Shown here piece by piece: positions 9,346-17,964 of a stretch of DNA of 64,000 nt. Location of the stretch: positions 62,001 through 126,000 of the forward strand of contig NZ_MVOC01000036.1 of the NCBI RefSeq assembly GCF_002043095.1, in the 5' to 3' direction. The notes under the pieces were generated by a model, which searched no databases, was not told where the DNA came from, and worked only from the letters and a program-made list of their open reading frames with translations. Source of the stretch: Mycobacterium sp. AT1. GTDB lineage: Bacteria > Actinomycetota > Actinomycetes > Mycobacteriales > Mycobacteriaceae. The position numbers were made by a program, and so were the translations under genes. The first letter of the stretch is position 1; the number at the start of each line of letters is the position of its first letter.

Positions 9346-10859
9346 CGGCTGCACCCCACCGTCACGGGCTGTGCGGGCGGCATGCCGATGCCTGGCAAGC
9401 CGAGACCGACGGTCGTCACCGCACCCGTCGTGACCTTGCGGCCTGCCTCGTGGGTGTCACCGGCCCTGGTGCGACGGTGGTCGAGGAGGACGGCGTCGGC
9501 GATGAGGTGATGCGGCGCGGCGCCGGTCACGGTCGTGGTGACGACGTCGCCGGGCCGGATGTCCCGCTCGCCGGGCGCGAAGTGGACCAGTCGTCCGTCG
9601 CGGGCCCGCCCGGACATCCTCGCCGTGGCGACGTCCTTGCGGCCCTCACCGGTGGCGACCAGGAGTTCGACGTTGGTCCCGATCTGGGCGACGTTCTCCT
9701 CGAGCGAGATTCGCTCCTGAAGTTCCACCAGACGCATGTATCTCTCTTGCACGACGGCCTTCGGTAGCTGATCGGGAAGCTCGGCGGCGGGAGTGCCTGG
9801 CCGCTTGGAGTATTGGAACGTGAAAGCGCTGGCGAAGCGCGACCTTTCCACCACCTCGAGGGTGGCGGCGAAGTCCTCTTCGGTCTCGCCGGGGAACCCG
9901 ACGATGACGTCGGTGGTGATGGCGGCGTGCGGGATGGCGGCCCGCACCCGGTCGATGATGCCGAGGTACCGCTCGGCCCGGTAGGACCGGCGCATGGCCT
10001 TGAGGATGCGGTCCGAGCCGGATTGCAGCGGCATGTGCAGTGTGGGGCAGACGTTCGAAGTGGTCGCCATCGCCTCGATGACGTCGTCGGTGAACTCGGC
10101 CGGGTGCGGAGAGGTGAACCGCACGCGCTCCAGGCCCTCGACGCGTCCGCAGGCGCGCAACAGTTTCGCGAAGGCACCGCGGTCGGTGGGGAGGTCCTGG
10201 TCGGCGAACGACACGCCGTACGCGTTGACGTTCTGCCCGAGCAGCGTGACCTCGAGCACGCCCTGGTCGACGAGGGACTGCACCTCGGCCAGCACGTCAC
10301 CGGGCCGACGGTCGGTCTCCTTGCCCCGCAGCGACGGCACGATGCAGAACGTGCAGGTGTTGTTGCAGCCGACGGAGATGGAAACCCATGCGGCATAAGC
10401 GGATTCGCGTGACGCCGGCAGCGTGGATGGAAACTCCTTCAACGATTCGACGATCTCGACCTGAGCCACCCTGTTGTGCCTCGCCCGGTCCAACAACGCC
10501 GGCAGCGAGCCGATGTTGTGGGTGCCGAAGACCACGTCGACCCACGGTGCCCGCGTCAGCACGGCGTCGCGGTCCTTCTGCGCCAGGCAGCCCCCGACGG
10601 CGATCTGCATGTCCGGGTTGGCTTCCTTGCGGGGCACCAGGTGGCTGATGTTGCCGTACAGCTTGTTGTCGGCGTTCTCGCGCACCGCGCAGGTGTTGAA
10701 CACGACGACGTCGGCCTCGACGCCGTCGTCCGCGCGCTGGTAGCCCGCCTGTTCGAGCAGCCCGACGAGGCGCTCGGAATCGTGCACGTTCATCTGGCAG
10801 CCGTAGGTGCGGACCTGGAAGGTACGCACCGGCGCACCACTGGCCACCGTCGAAGTCAC
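9342..10859 (-). CDS. miaB: tRNA-2-methylthio-N6-dimethylallyladenosine synthase
   Basis: 505 residues, ATG start. This radical SAM enzyme adds a methylthio group to i6A37 of tRNA, acting after MiaA. Three N-terminal cysteines for the auxiliary [4Fe-4S] cluster are visible (C21 in YGCQMN, C56 in NTCAVRE, C90 in GGCLAQK), as are the three radical SAM cysteines C164, C168 and C171 in CNNTCTFC. A TRAM-type RNA-binding domain follows at about 385-450, then an extra tail. Length fits mycobacterial MiaB. Downstream is the coupled membrane protein. Confidence 0.96.
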   Translation of the reverse strand: MTSTVASGAPVRTFQVRTYGCQMNVHDSERLVGLLEQAGYQRADDGVEADVVVFNTCAVRENADNKLYGNISHLVPRKEANPDMQIAVGGCLAQKDRDAVLTRAPWVDVVFGTHNIGSLPALLDRARHNRVAQVEIVESLKEFPSTLPASRESAYAAWVSISVGCNNTCTFCIVPSLRGKETDRRPGDVLAEVQSLVDQGVLEVTLLGQNVNAYGVSFADQDLPTDRGAFAKLLRACGRVEGLERVRFTSPHPAEFTDDVIEAMATTSNVCPTLHMPLQSGSDRILKAMRRSYRAERYLGIIDRVRAAIPHAAITTDVIVGFPGETEEDFAATLEVVERSRFASAFTFQYSKRPGTPAAELPDQLPKAVVQERYMRLVELQERISLEENVAQIGTNVELLVATGEGRKDVATARMSGRARDGRLVHFAPGERDIRPGDVVTTTVTGAAPHHLIADAVLLDHRRTRAGDTHEAGRKVTTGAVTTVGLGLPGIGMPPAQPVTVGCSR

Positions 10860-10952
10860 CCTCCAATGGTACGGCGGGCCCAGCGGCAGCCAAACTCCCC
10901 GGATTGCGCAGAGCCCTGCCGGCTGGTCATTCCCTGGGTAAGGTCTGTGCGC

Positions 10953-11738
10953 ATGCAGACCGACCAGTCGGAGGCGGACGCTCTTCCGCCGACTCCGACG
11001 TCCGTGCCGATGATCTCAATCCAAGGCGTCAACAAGCATTTCGGAAGCCTTCACGTCCTCAAGGACATCAACCTCGAGGTGGACCGCGGTCAGGTCGTGG
11101 TGGTGCTGGGCCCGTCGGGTTCTGGCAAGTCGACGTTGTGCCGCACCATCAATCGACTCGAGCCGATCGATTCGGGCACCATCGCGATCGACGGCGAGAA
11201 GCTACCCGAGGAGGGCCGCAAACTCGCACAGCTCCGGTCGGACGTCGGCATGGTCTTCCAGTCGTTCAACCTGTTCGCGCACAAGACGATTCTGCAGAAC
11301 GTGACCCTGGCCCCGATGAAGGTGCGCAAGTCGTCCAAGGACGAGGCACACGCGGCGGCGATGTCGCTGTTGGAACGCGTCGGGATCGCCAACCAGGCCG
11401 ACAAGTACCCCGCCCAATTGTCCGGCGGCCAGCAGCAGCGGGTGGCGATCGCGCGGTCCTTGGCGATGAACCCCAAGGTGATGCTCTTCGACGAGCCCAC
11501 CAGCGCGCTCGACCCCGAGATGATCAACGAAGTGCTGGCCGTGATGTCGTCCCTCGCCGAAGAGGGCATGACGATGGTGGTGGTGACCCACGAGATGGGC
11601 TTCGCCCGGCGGGCGTCGAACCGCATCATCTTCATGGCCGACGGCGCGATCGTCGAAGACGCCGAACCTCAGGAGTTCTTCTCCAACCCCAAATCCGAGC
11701 GCGCCAAGGACTTCCTCGGCAAGATCCTCAACCACTAA
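10953..11738 (+). CDS. gluA: Glutamate/glutamine ABC transporter ATP-binding protein
   Basis: 261 residues from ATG 10953. AAGG stands 9 bases before it, and TAAGGT at 10939-10944 could also act as a -10 box. Walker A GPSGSGKST (53-61), signature LSGGQQQR, Walker B VMLFDEP and the switch histidine in VVVTHE are all present, with the close pattern of polar amino-acid importers. The longer open frame upstream overlaps miaB in antisense and is not coding. GTG 11004 or ATG 11010 are shorter alternatives. It heads a four-gene import operon laid out like gluABCD of Corynebacterium; preference for glutamate over glutamine is inferred. Confidence 0.93.
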   Translation: MQTDQSEADALPPTPTSVPMISIQGVNKHFGSLHVLKDINLEVDRGQVVVVLGPSGSGKSTLCRTINRLEPIDSGTIAIDGEKLPEEGRKLAQLRSDVGMVFQSFNLFAHKTILQNVTLAPMKVRKSSKDEAHAAAMSLLERVGIANQADKYPAQLSGGQQQRVAIARSLAMNPKVMLFDEPTSALDPEMINEVLAVMSSLAEEGMTMVVVTHEMGFARRASNRIIFMADGAIVEDAEPQEFFSNPKSERAKDFLGKILNH

Positions 11739-11766
11739 CCAACGCTCCGGCGAAAGGAATACAGCT

Positions 11767-12594
11767 GTGCCCTCTAGCAAGCCGTCTCTTCGATTCAGGG
11801 TGGCCGCCGCCCTGGCGCTCGCGGTCGTCCTCCCGCTCTCCGTCACCGCATGCGGCGGCAGTTCCGGCGGTGACGACGGCAAGATCGTCATCGGCACCAA
11901 GTTCGACCAGCCCGGTTTGGGGTTGAAGAACCCCGACGGAACGATGAGCGGTTTCGACGTGGACGTCGCCACCTACGTCGCCGGCCAGCTCGGCTTCACC
12001 CCCGACAAGATCGAGTGGAAGGAATCACCGTCCGCCCAGCGCGAGACGTTGATCCAGAACGATCAGGTCAAGTTCATCGCCGCGACGTACTCGATCACCG
12101 ATGCCCGCAAGGAGAAGGTCGCGTTCGTCGGTCCCTACCTGGTGACCGGTCAGAGCCTGCTGGTCAAGGCGGACAACACCGACATCACCGGCCCGGACTC
12201 GCTGCAGAACAACAAGAAGCTGTGTTCGGTGTCGGGTTCGACGCCCGCCCAGCGCATCAAGGACAAGTACCCCGGCGTGCAGCTGCAGCAGTACGACACC
12301 TACTCGGCGTGCATCGAGGCGCTGAAGAACGGCGCGATCGACGCGGTCACGACCGACGAGGTCATCCTCGCCGGTTACGCGGCGCAGAGCCCCGGCACGT
12401 TCAAGATCGTCGGCCAGCCGTTCTCCGAGGAGAACTACGGCATCGGACTGAAGAAGGACGACGCTGACCTGCAGAAGAAGATCAGCGACGCCGTCACGAA
12501 GATGGAGGCCGACGGAGACTGGGCCAAGGCGTTCGAGAAGAACCTCGGACCCGCGGGTATCGCGACGCCGACGCCGCCGGCACTCGCCAAGTGA
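11767..12594 (+). CDS. gluB: Glutamate/glutamine-binding lipoprotein
   Basis: 275 residues, GTG start with GAAAGGA about 9 bases upstream. The signal peptide ends in a lipobox LSVTAC with C29 as the lipidated residue, so the protein is anchored outside the membrane. The rest is a type-3 periplasmic binding fold: KIVIGTKFDQPGLG near the start, FDVDVATYVAGQLG, and a second lobe with SGSTPAQRIK and AVTTDEVILAGY. It captures the amino acid for the GluC-GluD channel. The gene is 28 bases after gluA. Confidence 0.93.
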   Translation: MPSSKPSLRFRVAAALALAVVLPLSVTACGGSSGGDDGKIVIGTKFDQPGLGLKNPDGTMSGFDVDVATYVAGQLGFTPDKIEWKESPSAQRETLIQNDQVKFIAATYSITDARKEKVAFVGPYLVTGQSLLVKADNTDITGPDSLQNNKKLCSVSGSTPAQRIKDKYPGVQLQQYDTYSACIEALKNGAIDAVTTDEVILAGYAAQSPGTFKIVGQPFSEENYGIGLKKDDADLQKKISDAVTKMEADGDWAKAFEKNLGPAGIATPTPPALAK

Positions 12595-12622
12595 CCTGAA
12601 GCCCTAGCGCAGCGGAGACCAC

Positions 12623-13303
12623 GTGGAGATCTTCTCCGAATATCAGGACCAGATCTTCGAGGCGTTCTGGACCACCATCCAGTTGACGGTGTTCTCAGCC
12701 GTCGGAGCGTTGATCCTCGGCACGGTGCTGGCCGCGATGCGGCTGGCACCGGTGCCGATGCTCAACTGGGTGGGCACCACGTATGTGAACGTGGTGCGCA
12801 ACACGCCGTTGACCCTGATCATCTTGTTCTGCTCGTTTGGTCTGGCCCAGACGCTGGGAGTGACCCTGGTCGACTCCCAGTCGAGGACCTCGATCGAGGA
12901 CAGCAACTTCCGGTTGGCGGTCCTCGGCCTCACCGTCTACACCGCGGCGTTCGTGTGTGAGACGGTGCGCGCCGGGGTGAACACCGTGCCGCTCGGTCAG
13001 GCCGAGGCCGCCAGGTCGTTGGGATTCACCTTCGGTCAGAACCTGCGAATGGTGATGCTGCCGCAGGCATTTCGCGCGGTGGTCATCCCGCTGGGTTCGG
13101 TGCTCATCGCGTTGACGAAGAACACCACGATCGCCTCGGCCATCGGTGTCGCCGAGGCGGCGTTGTTGATGAAGGAAATGATCGAGAACACCGCGGCGCT
13201 GGCCACCATCGGGGCGATCTTCGCGTTGGGCTTCGTGATCTTGACGTTGCCGCTGGGTCTGTTGTTCGGCTGGCTGGGTAGACGATTGGCGGTTGCCAGG
13301 TGA
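12623..13303 (+). CDS. gluC: Glutamate/glutamine ABC transporter permease
   Basis: 226 residues, GTG start. Five or so membrane helices, starting with FWTTIQLTVFSAVGALILGTVL. The EAA loop that contacts the ATPase is EAARSLGFTFGQNLRMVMLPQA, the usual HisM/GlnP form. It forms the translocation channel with GluD. It lies 28 bases after gluB. Confidence 0.93.
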   Translation: MEIFSEYQDQIFEAFWTTIQLTVFSAVGALILGTVLAAMRLAPVPMLNWVGTTYVNVVRNTPLTLIILFCSFGLAQTLGVTLVDSQSRTSIEDSNFRLAVLGLTVYTAAFVCETVRAGVNTVPLGQAEAARSLGFTFGQNLRMVMLPQAFRAVVIPLGSVLIALTKNTTIASAIGVAEAALLMKEMIENTAALATIGAIFALGFVILTLPLGLLFGWLGRRLAVAR

Positions 13304-13334
13304 TGAGCGCTCGCGCGAAGAACAGAGGTAACAG

Positions 13335-14222
13335 GTGAGCGGCGCATCAGTGCTGTTCGACGCTCCGGGCCCACGCGCCCGGATTCGCAACCGCTTCATC
13401 AGCGCCGTCACGGTGGTGCTGGTGCTGGCCGTGGCGTGGGTGGTCTACACGCAACTGGAGGCCAAGGGCCAGCTGACGGCCGCCAAGTGGGAACCGTTCC
13501 TGACGGGAAACCTCTGGAAGACCTACGTGTTGCCGGGCGTGCAGGGCACGTTGACCGCGGCGGCCGTGTCGATCGTGTTGGCACTGCTGCTGGGTTTCCT
13601 GCTCGGCATCGGCCGGCTGTCCCAGCACAACGGAATCCGGCGGGTCTGCGCGGTGATCGTGGAGTTCTTCCGCGCGGTCCCGGTGCTGATCATGATGATC
13701 TTCGCGTACTTCCTGTATGCGACCTACGACGTGTTCCCGTCGAAGTACCTGGCGCTGGCCGGCGTCATCACGGGTTTGACGCTGTACAACGGCGCGGTGA
13801 TCGCAGAGATCGTCCGTGCGGGCGTCAACGCCCTACCCCGCGGGCAGTCCGAGGCCGCCGAGGCGCTGGGGCTGCGGTGGGGACAGATCATGCGGTCCAT
13901 CCTGCTTCCGCAGGCGGTCACCTCGATGCTGCCGGTGTTGGTGTCGCAGATGGTCGTCGTGCTCAAGGACACCGCGATCGGCTACCAGATCACGTTCCTG
14001 GAGATGGTGCGGCAGGGCACACAGGTCGGATCTGCCTACGGCAACTACGTTCCCGCCCTGATCGTCATCGCTCTGCTGATGATCTGCGTCAACTTCTCCC
14101 TCGGTGCGTTCGCGACGTGGCTCGAGGGCCGGCTGCGCCGCTCCAAGCGCGGCCCGGAACCGTTGCACGTCGCACCCGTCACCCAGGGCACGTTCGGCGC
14201 GGGCGCCGGCGGGACGATCTAG
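13335..14222 (+). CDS. gluD: Glutamate/glutamine ABC transporter permease
   Basis: 295 residues, GTG start. It has a longer N-terminus than GluC, a first membrane helix at about 20-38 (TVVLVLAVAWVVYTQL), an external stretch, then the permease core with EAA loop EAAEALGLRWGQIMRSILLPQA. The basic tail (RRSKRGPEP) is cytoplasmic. It is the last gene of the operon and converges on the XRE regulator gene 13 bases away. Confidence 0.93.
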   Translation: MSGASVLFDAPGPRARIRNRFISAVTVVLVLAVAWVVYTQLEAKGQLTAAKWEPFLTGNLWKTYVLPGVQGTLTAAAVSIVLALLLGFLLGIGRLSQHNGIRRVCAVIVEFFRAVPVLIMMIFAYFLYATYDVFPSKYLALAGVITGLTLYNGAVIAEIVRAGVNALPRGQSEAAEALGLRWGQIMRSILLPQAVTSMLPVLVSQMVVVLKDTAIGYQITFLEMVRQGTQVGSAYGNYVPALIVIALLMICVNFSLGAFATWLEGRLRRSKRGPEPLHVAPVTQGTFGAGAGGTI

Positions 14223-14235
14223 GGCTGCTCGACGA

Positions 14236-15057
14236 TCACCGTTTGGCGAGCAGCTCCTGCAACTTCGCCTCCGACGGCGACCCCGCCGCGGCGGTGTACA
14301 GAATCAGGGACAGCCCCGGGTCTGCTGGCAGGTGCAGCGTTTCGTAGTTGAGGGTCATCGTGCCGACGGCCTCGTGATGGAAGCGCTTGGGACCGTAGGT
14401 GTGCTCGAACAGTTCCCGGGTCGCCCAGCACTTCCTGAATTCCCTTGACAGCGATGACAACTCGTCGACCAGTTGGCTTAGGTGCGGATCGGCCGCGCCA
14501 CGTCCACCCGCCACCCGCAAGATCGCGACCATCTGAGCGGCAACGTCTGCCCAGTCGGGGTAACGCGTGCGCGCCGCGGGGTTGAGAAACATCCACCGAA
14601 CCATGTTGCGCTGCGGTAGGGGCATCGCTGCGAAGTCGTCGATGAGCGTCGCGGCGGCATCGTTCATGGCCACGACTTCCAGTCGCGGACCATGGAGGAC
14701 CGCGGGAATCGGATCGAGGGCGGCGACCATGGCACGGAGCGCGGGCCGGATCCGCGGTACCTCCGGCGTCGCCTCGGTCGGCCTGATCAAGGCCTCCAGA
14801 TGGCTGCGTTCCAACGCGTCGAGCCGCAGCGCCGCCGAGACCGCGTCGAGCACTTGTGCGGAGACGTTCGTGGCCCGTCCTTGTTCGAGACGGGCGTAGT
14901 AGTCGGGACTGACGCCGGCGAGCAATGCCAGTTCCTCGCGACGCAGGCCCGCCACTCGTCGACCGTTGCGCGACGCAGTGAGCCCGACCTCGGCGGGCGT
15001 CAGCCGAGCCCGGCGGGACCGCAGGAATTCTCCGAGTTCCTCCTCGCGGGTGGTCAT
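14236..15057 (-). CDS. XRE-family regulator with MmyB-like ligand-binding domain
   Basis: 273 residues from ATG 15057. The N-terminal helix-turn-helix (about 10-70) holds GLRREELALLAGVSPDYYARLEQG, the signature of actinobacterial XRE regulators paired with a C-terminal MmyB-like domain (about 100-265), which in studied relatives binds a hydrophobic ligand. The frame remains open for 700 bases upstream, but that is antisense to the dehydrogenase gene and not used. It diverges from that gene, so it probably controls it and itself; an inverted repeat lies between them. Confidence 0.9.
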   Translation of the reverse strand: MTTREEELGEFLRSRRARLTPAEVGLTASRNGRRVAGLRREELALLAGVSPDYYARLEQGRATNVSAQVLDAVSAALRLDALERSHLEALIRPTEATPEVPRIRPALRAMVAALDPIPAVLHGPRLEVVAMNDAAATLIDDFAAMPLPQRNMVRWMFLNPAARTRYPDWADVAAQMVAILRVAGGRGAADPHLSQLVDELSSLSREFRKCWATRELFEHTYGPKRFHHEAVGTMTLNYETLHLPADPGLSLILYTAAAGSPSEAKLQELLAKR

Positions 15058-15093
15058 GTCGCCATTATCACCGAGTCGGTGGCCCGTTGACCC

Positions 15094-15120
15094 GAACCTG
15101 GTTCTGCCAGACCTAGGTTC
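15094..15120. promoter_or_regulatory. Inverted repeat between XRE regulator and SDR genes
   Basis: GAACCT (15094-15099) and AGGTTC (15115-15120) are perfect inverted arms, with CTGG/CCAG nested partly inside. The site lies between two divergent starts (15057 and 15200) and is a candidate operator for the adjacent XRE regulator. This is inference from position only. Confidence 0.4.
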
Positions 15121-15199
15121 AGCGAGGCTCACCAGGCGGCGTCGACCGTCGCTGCCCACACGTTGTGCTGGACGACTCACCGCAACGAAGGGATTTGAC

Positions 15200-16033
15200 A
15201 TGACTGTGTGGTTCATCACCGGTGCATCGCGTGGCTTTGGACTGGAGATCACTCGTGAAGCACTCAGCCGGGGCGACAGCGTCGTCGCCTCGGCCCGCAA
15301 TCCGCAGGCCGTCCTGGACGCCATTCCGGATGCCGCGGACCGGCTGCTCGCCGTCGCCGTGGACGTCGGCGACCCGGCCCAGATCACCGCCGCGGTCGGG
15401 GCGGCCATCGCGCGCTTCGGCCGCGTCGACGTCCTGGTCAACAATGCCGGTCGCGGACTGGTGGGGAGCGTCGAGGAGACCTCCGACGAGGAGATCCGCG
15501 CGATCTTCGACGTCAACGTGTTCGGCCTGTTGGCCATCACCAGGGCGGTGCTCCCCCACATGCGGGCCCACGGAACGGGTTTGGTCGTGAACCTCTCGTC
15601 GGTCGGGGGATTCGTGGCCTGGCCGGGATGGGGCGCGTACGCGGCGACGAAGTTCGCCGTCGAAGCGTTGTCCGAGGCGATGACGCACGAGTTGGCACCA
15701 TTGGGCATCCGATCGGTGGCGATCGAGCCTGGGCCGTTCCGAACCAACTTCCTGGACGGCAGCAGCCTGGGGTTCACCCGCCACGTCATCGAGGACTACG
15801 CCTCGACCGCCGGCGCGGCGCGCACCTGGGCGACTGACTCCAGTTACGGCCAGCAGGGCGACCCGGTCAAGGCCGCGAAGATCATCGTCGACCTGGCTGA
15901 CCGTCAGGATCTGCCTGAGCGGATTCAGTTGGGTGCCAATGCCTTCGAGGACGTGGCCGCAAAACTGGCACGGACCGCACGCGACCAGGAAGCCTGGCGG
16001 ACCGTCAGCCTGTCGGCTGACTTCGACGGCTAG
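15200..16033 (+). CDS. Short-chain dehydrogenase/reductase
   Basis: 277 residues from ATG 15200, with GAAGGGA 6 bases upstream. Classical SDR: cofactor loop TGASRGFG (7-14), NNAG (81-84), catalytic S133/S134, Y147 and K151 (YAATK). The sequence resembles the oxidoreductase group that acts on small ketones or aldehydes; R11 and R32 suggest NADPH rather than NADH. Substrate unknown. Divergent from the XRE/MmyB regulator, a common pairing in actinobacteria. Its stop shares CTAG with the recX stop. Confidence 0.9.
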   Translation: MTVWFITGASRGFGLEITREALSRGDSVVASARNPQAVLDAIPDAADRLLAVAVDVGDPAQITAAVGAAIARFGRVDVLVNNAGRGLVGSVEETSDEEIRAIFDVNVFGLLAITRAVLPHMRAHGTGLVVNLSSVGGFVAWPGWGAYAATKFAVEALSEAMTHELAPLGIRSVAIEPGPFRTNFLDGSSLGFTRHVIEDYASTAGAARTWATDSSYGQQGDPVKAAKIIVDLADRQDLPERIQLGANAFEDVAAKLARTARDQEAWRTVSLSADFDG

Positions 16034-16584
16034 ACCCGGCGACGCTCCCGCTCGCCGGCCAACGCCACCTTCACGACGTCGAAGGCCATCGACTGCGAGT
16101 AGCCCCGGCGGGCCAGCATGCTGACCAGCCGGCGCGTCACCCGCGTGTCGTCGGTGTCGTCGTCGAGCCGCTCGCGCCGCAGTTTGTCTGCGACGAGTTG
16201 TTCGGCGCGGACCCTTTCGGCATCGGCGTCTACGTCGGCCAGCGCTTCGGCGATTAGGTCGTCGTCCACGCCCTTGGTGCGCAATTCGGCAGCCAAGGCG
16301 CGCTTGCCCTTTCCGGCGTTGACGTGACGCGACCGCACCCACTGCTGGGCGAAGTCCTGATCGTCGACCAGCCCGACCGTCGTGAGCCGATCCAGCACTC
16401 GCTCACTGACGTCGTCGGGAAAACCGCGCTTGGTCAGCCGCTCGGCCAGCTCGGCCCGGGTTCGAGCCCGCACGGTGAGCAGACGCAGGCACACGTTGCG
16501 TGCCTGCTCCTCGCGTTCGCGAGGATCCTGCGTCTGCTCGTCGCCCGACTCAGAAGTCGACTGGGGCGGGCAGGGCTTTGTCAT
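16030..16584 (-). CDS. recX: RecA regulatory protein RecX
   Basis: 184 residues, ATG start. It has the RecX three-helix repeats: RARTRAELAERLTKRGFPDD, DQDFAQQWVRSR, and a C-terminal SMLARRGYSQSMAFDVV. RecX binds RecA filaments and inhibits ATPase and strand exchange. The start lies 35 bases inside the end of recA, so the two are co-transcribed and translation is coupled, as in other mycobacteria. The N-terminal 20 residues are acidic and variable. Confidence 0.95.
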   Translation of the reverse strand: MTKPCPPQSTSESGDEQTQDPREREEQARNVCLRLLTVRARTRAELAERLTKRGFPDDVSERVLDRLTTVGLVDDQDFAQQWVRSRHVNAGKGKRALAAELRTKGVDDDLIAEALADVDADAERVRAEQLVADKLRRERLDDDTDDTRVTRRLVSMLARRGYSQSMAFDVVKVALAGERERRRV

Positions 16585-17602
16585 TGCTGGCGTCGTCGGT
16601 CAGCACGGCACCGATGCCGAGCTTCTCCTTGATCTTCTTTTCGATCTCGTTGGCCACTTCGGGGTTCTGGAGCAGGAAGTTGCGAGCGTTCTCCTTGCCC
16701 TGACCCAACTGCTCACCCTCGTAGGTGAACCAGGAGCCGGACTTGCGCACGAAGCCGTGCTCGACACCCATGTCGATGAGCGAGCCCTCCTTGGAGATGC
16801 CCTTGCCGTAGAGGATGTCGAACTCGGCCTGCTTGAAGGGCGGCGCCATCTTGTTCTTGACGACCTTGCAGCGGGTGCGGTTGCCGACCGCGTCGGTGCC
16901 GTCCTTGAGCGTCTCGATGCGGCGGACGTCCAACCGGATGGAGGCGTAGAACTTCAGCGCCTTTCCGCCGGTGGTGGTTTCGGGCGAACCGAACATCACA
17001 CCGATCTTCTCGCGCAGCTGGTTGATGAAGATCGCCGTGGTGTTCGAGTTGCTCAGGGCGCCGGTGATCTTGCGCAGGGCCTGGCTCATCAGGCGGGCCT
17101 GCAGACCGACGTGGCTGTCGCCCATCTCGCCCTCGATCTCAGCGCGGGGAACGAGAGCGGCCACCGAGTCGATGACCAGGATGTCGAGCGCGCCGGACCT
17201 GATCAGCATGTCGGCGATCTCGAGAGCCTGCTCACCGGTGTCCGGCTGCGACACCAGCAGCGAATCGGTGTCCACGCCCAGCTTCTTGGCGTAGTCCGGA
17301 TCCAGCGCGTGCTCGGCGTCGATGAACGCCGCGATGCCGCCTGCGGCCTGCGCGTTGGCGACCGCGTGCAGCGCGACGGTGGTCTTACCCGAAGACTCCG
17401 GTCCGTAGATCTCGACGACGCGGCCGCGGGGCAGCCCGCCGATGCCGAGCGCCACGTCCAGGGCGATCGATCCCGTCGGGATGACCGAGATCGGTTGGCG
17501 CACCTCTTCGCCGAGTCGCATCACCGACCCCTTGCCGTGACTCTTCTCGATCTGGGCGAGCGCTAGCTCGAGAGCCTTCTCGCGATCTGGGGCTTGTGCC
17601 AT
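16550..17602 (-). CDS. recA: Recombinase RecA
   Basis: 350 residues, ATG start. It is the strand-exchange recombinase and the co-protease for LexA cleavage. Walker A GPESSGKT (67-74), LVIDSVAAL (Walker B), the L1/L2 loop region with FINQLREKIGVMFGSPETTTGG, and an acidic C-terminus are intact. No intein interrupts the gene, unlike in M. tuberculosis. Two promoter elements are visible upstream: a LexA box and a PafBC-type damage promoter. Confidence 0.98.
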   Translation of the reverse strand: MAQAPDREKALELALAQIEKSHGKGSVMRLGEEVRQPISVIPTGSIALDVALGIGGLPRGRVVEIYGPESSGKTTVALHAVANAQAAGGIAAFIDAEHALDPDYAKKLGVDTDSLLVSQPDTGEQALEIADMLIRSGALDILVIDSVAALVPRAEIEGEMGDSHVGLQARLMSQALRKITGALSNSNTTAIFINQLREKIGVMFGSPETTTGGKALKFYASIRLDVRRIETLKDGTDAVGNRTRCKVVKNKMAPPFKQAEFDILYGKGISKEGSLIDMGVEHGFVRKSGSWFTYEGEQLGQGKENARNFLLQNPEVANEIEKKIKEKLGIGAVLTDDASNDKALPAPVDF

Positions 17603-17656
17603 GGTGGTCGTCTCCGTCCTGGTGAGTTCTCGATCGGTTCCGATCGGTTGGCCGTG

Positions 17657-17679
17657 ACGCTAGAACAGACCACCGACAG
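17657..17679 (-). promoter_or_regulatory. PafBC-type DNA-damage promoter of recA
   Basis: Minus-strand CTGTCGGTG (17679-17671), eight bases, then TAGCGT (17662-17657) fits the mycobacterial motif TTGTCRGTG-N8-TANNNT with one mismatch. In mycobacteria this motif drives the LexA-independent, PafBC-dependent damage response and recA P1. The ATG is 54 bases downstream. Confidence 0.8.
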
Positions 17680-17705
17680 ATCCCGTCGAACACAGCCCAC
17701 AGTAG

Positions 17706-17721
17706 ACGAACACCTGTTCGA
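17706..17721 (-). promoter_or_regulatory. LexA (SOS) box of recA
   Basis: TCGAACAGGTGTTCGT on the minus strand matches the mycobacterial LexA consensus TCGAACRNNNGTTCGA at all fixed positions but the last. It is 104 bases upstream of the recA start. Confidence 0.88.
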
Positions 17722-17759
17722 TTCAAGCGGACACGCCGGTGCGTGGTTCGGCTAGTGAG

Positions 17760-17954
17760 TCACCACTGGTCGCGGGGCACGTCGAAGTCGGCACACAGGG
17801 CCCGCCACACCTCGCGCGGATCGATCCCCGCCTCGATCGCCTGGACGGCGGTCCGACCACCGACACCGCTGAGCACGTGGTCGACGAGCAGCGAGGCGCC
17901 TCGCACCCGGCCGAACTGGCCGTGGACGAGCTCGTGGAATTCCGTCAGCCGCAC
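17760..17954 (-). CDS. DUF3046 small protein
   Basis: 64 residues from GTG 17954 (VRLTEFHELVHGQFG); GTG 17960 would add two residues. The pattern, with RLTEFHELV at the front and DPREVWRALCADFDVP near the end, is the actinobacterial DUF3046 family, which typically sits just upstream of recA. Function unknown. Small, soluble and acidic; it follows the glycosyltransferase gene after about 10 bases and is likely co-transcribed with it. Confidence 0.85.
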   Translation of the reverse strand: MRLTEFHELVHGQFGRVRGASLLVDHVLSGVGGRTAVQAIEAGIDPREVWRALCADFDVPRDQW

Positions 17955-17964
17955 GCCCACCAAC

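Noticed and set aside
10476..11738. 420-residue reading of the ABC ATPase
   Set aside because: The added part overlaps miaB on the other strand; a ribosome site marks ATG 10953.
14236..15789. 517-residue reading of the XRE regulator
   Set aside because: The extra N-terminus is antisense to the dehydrogenase gene; the helix-turn-helix begins right after ATG 15057.
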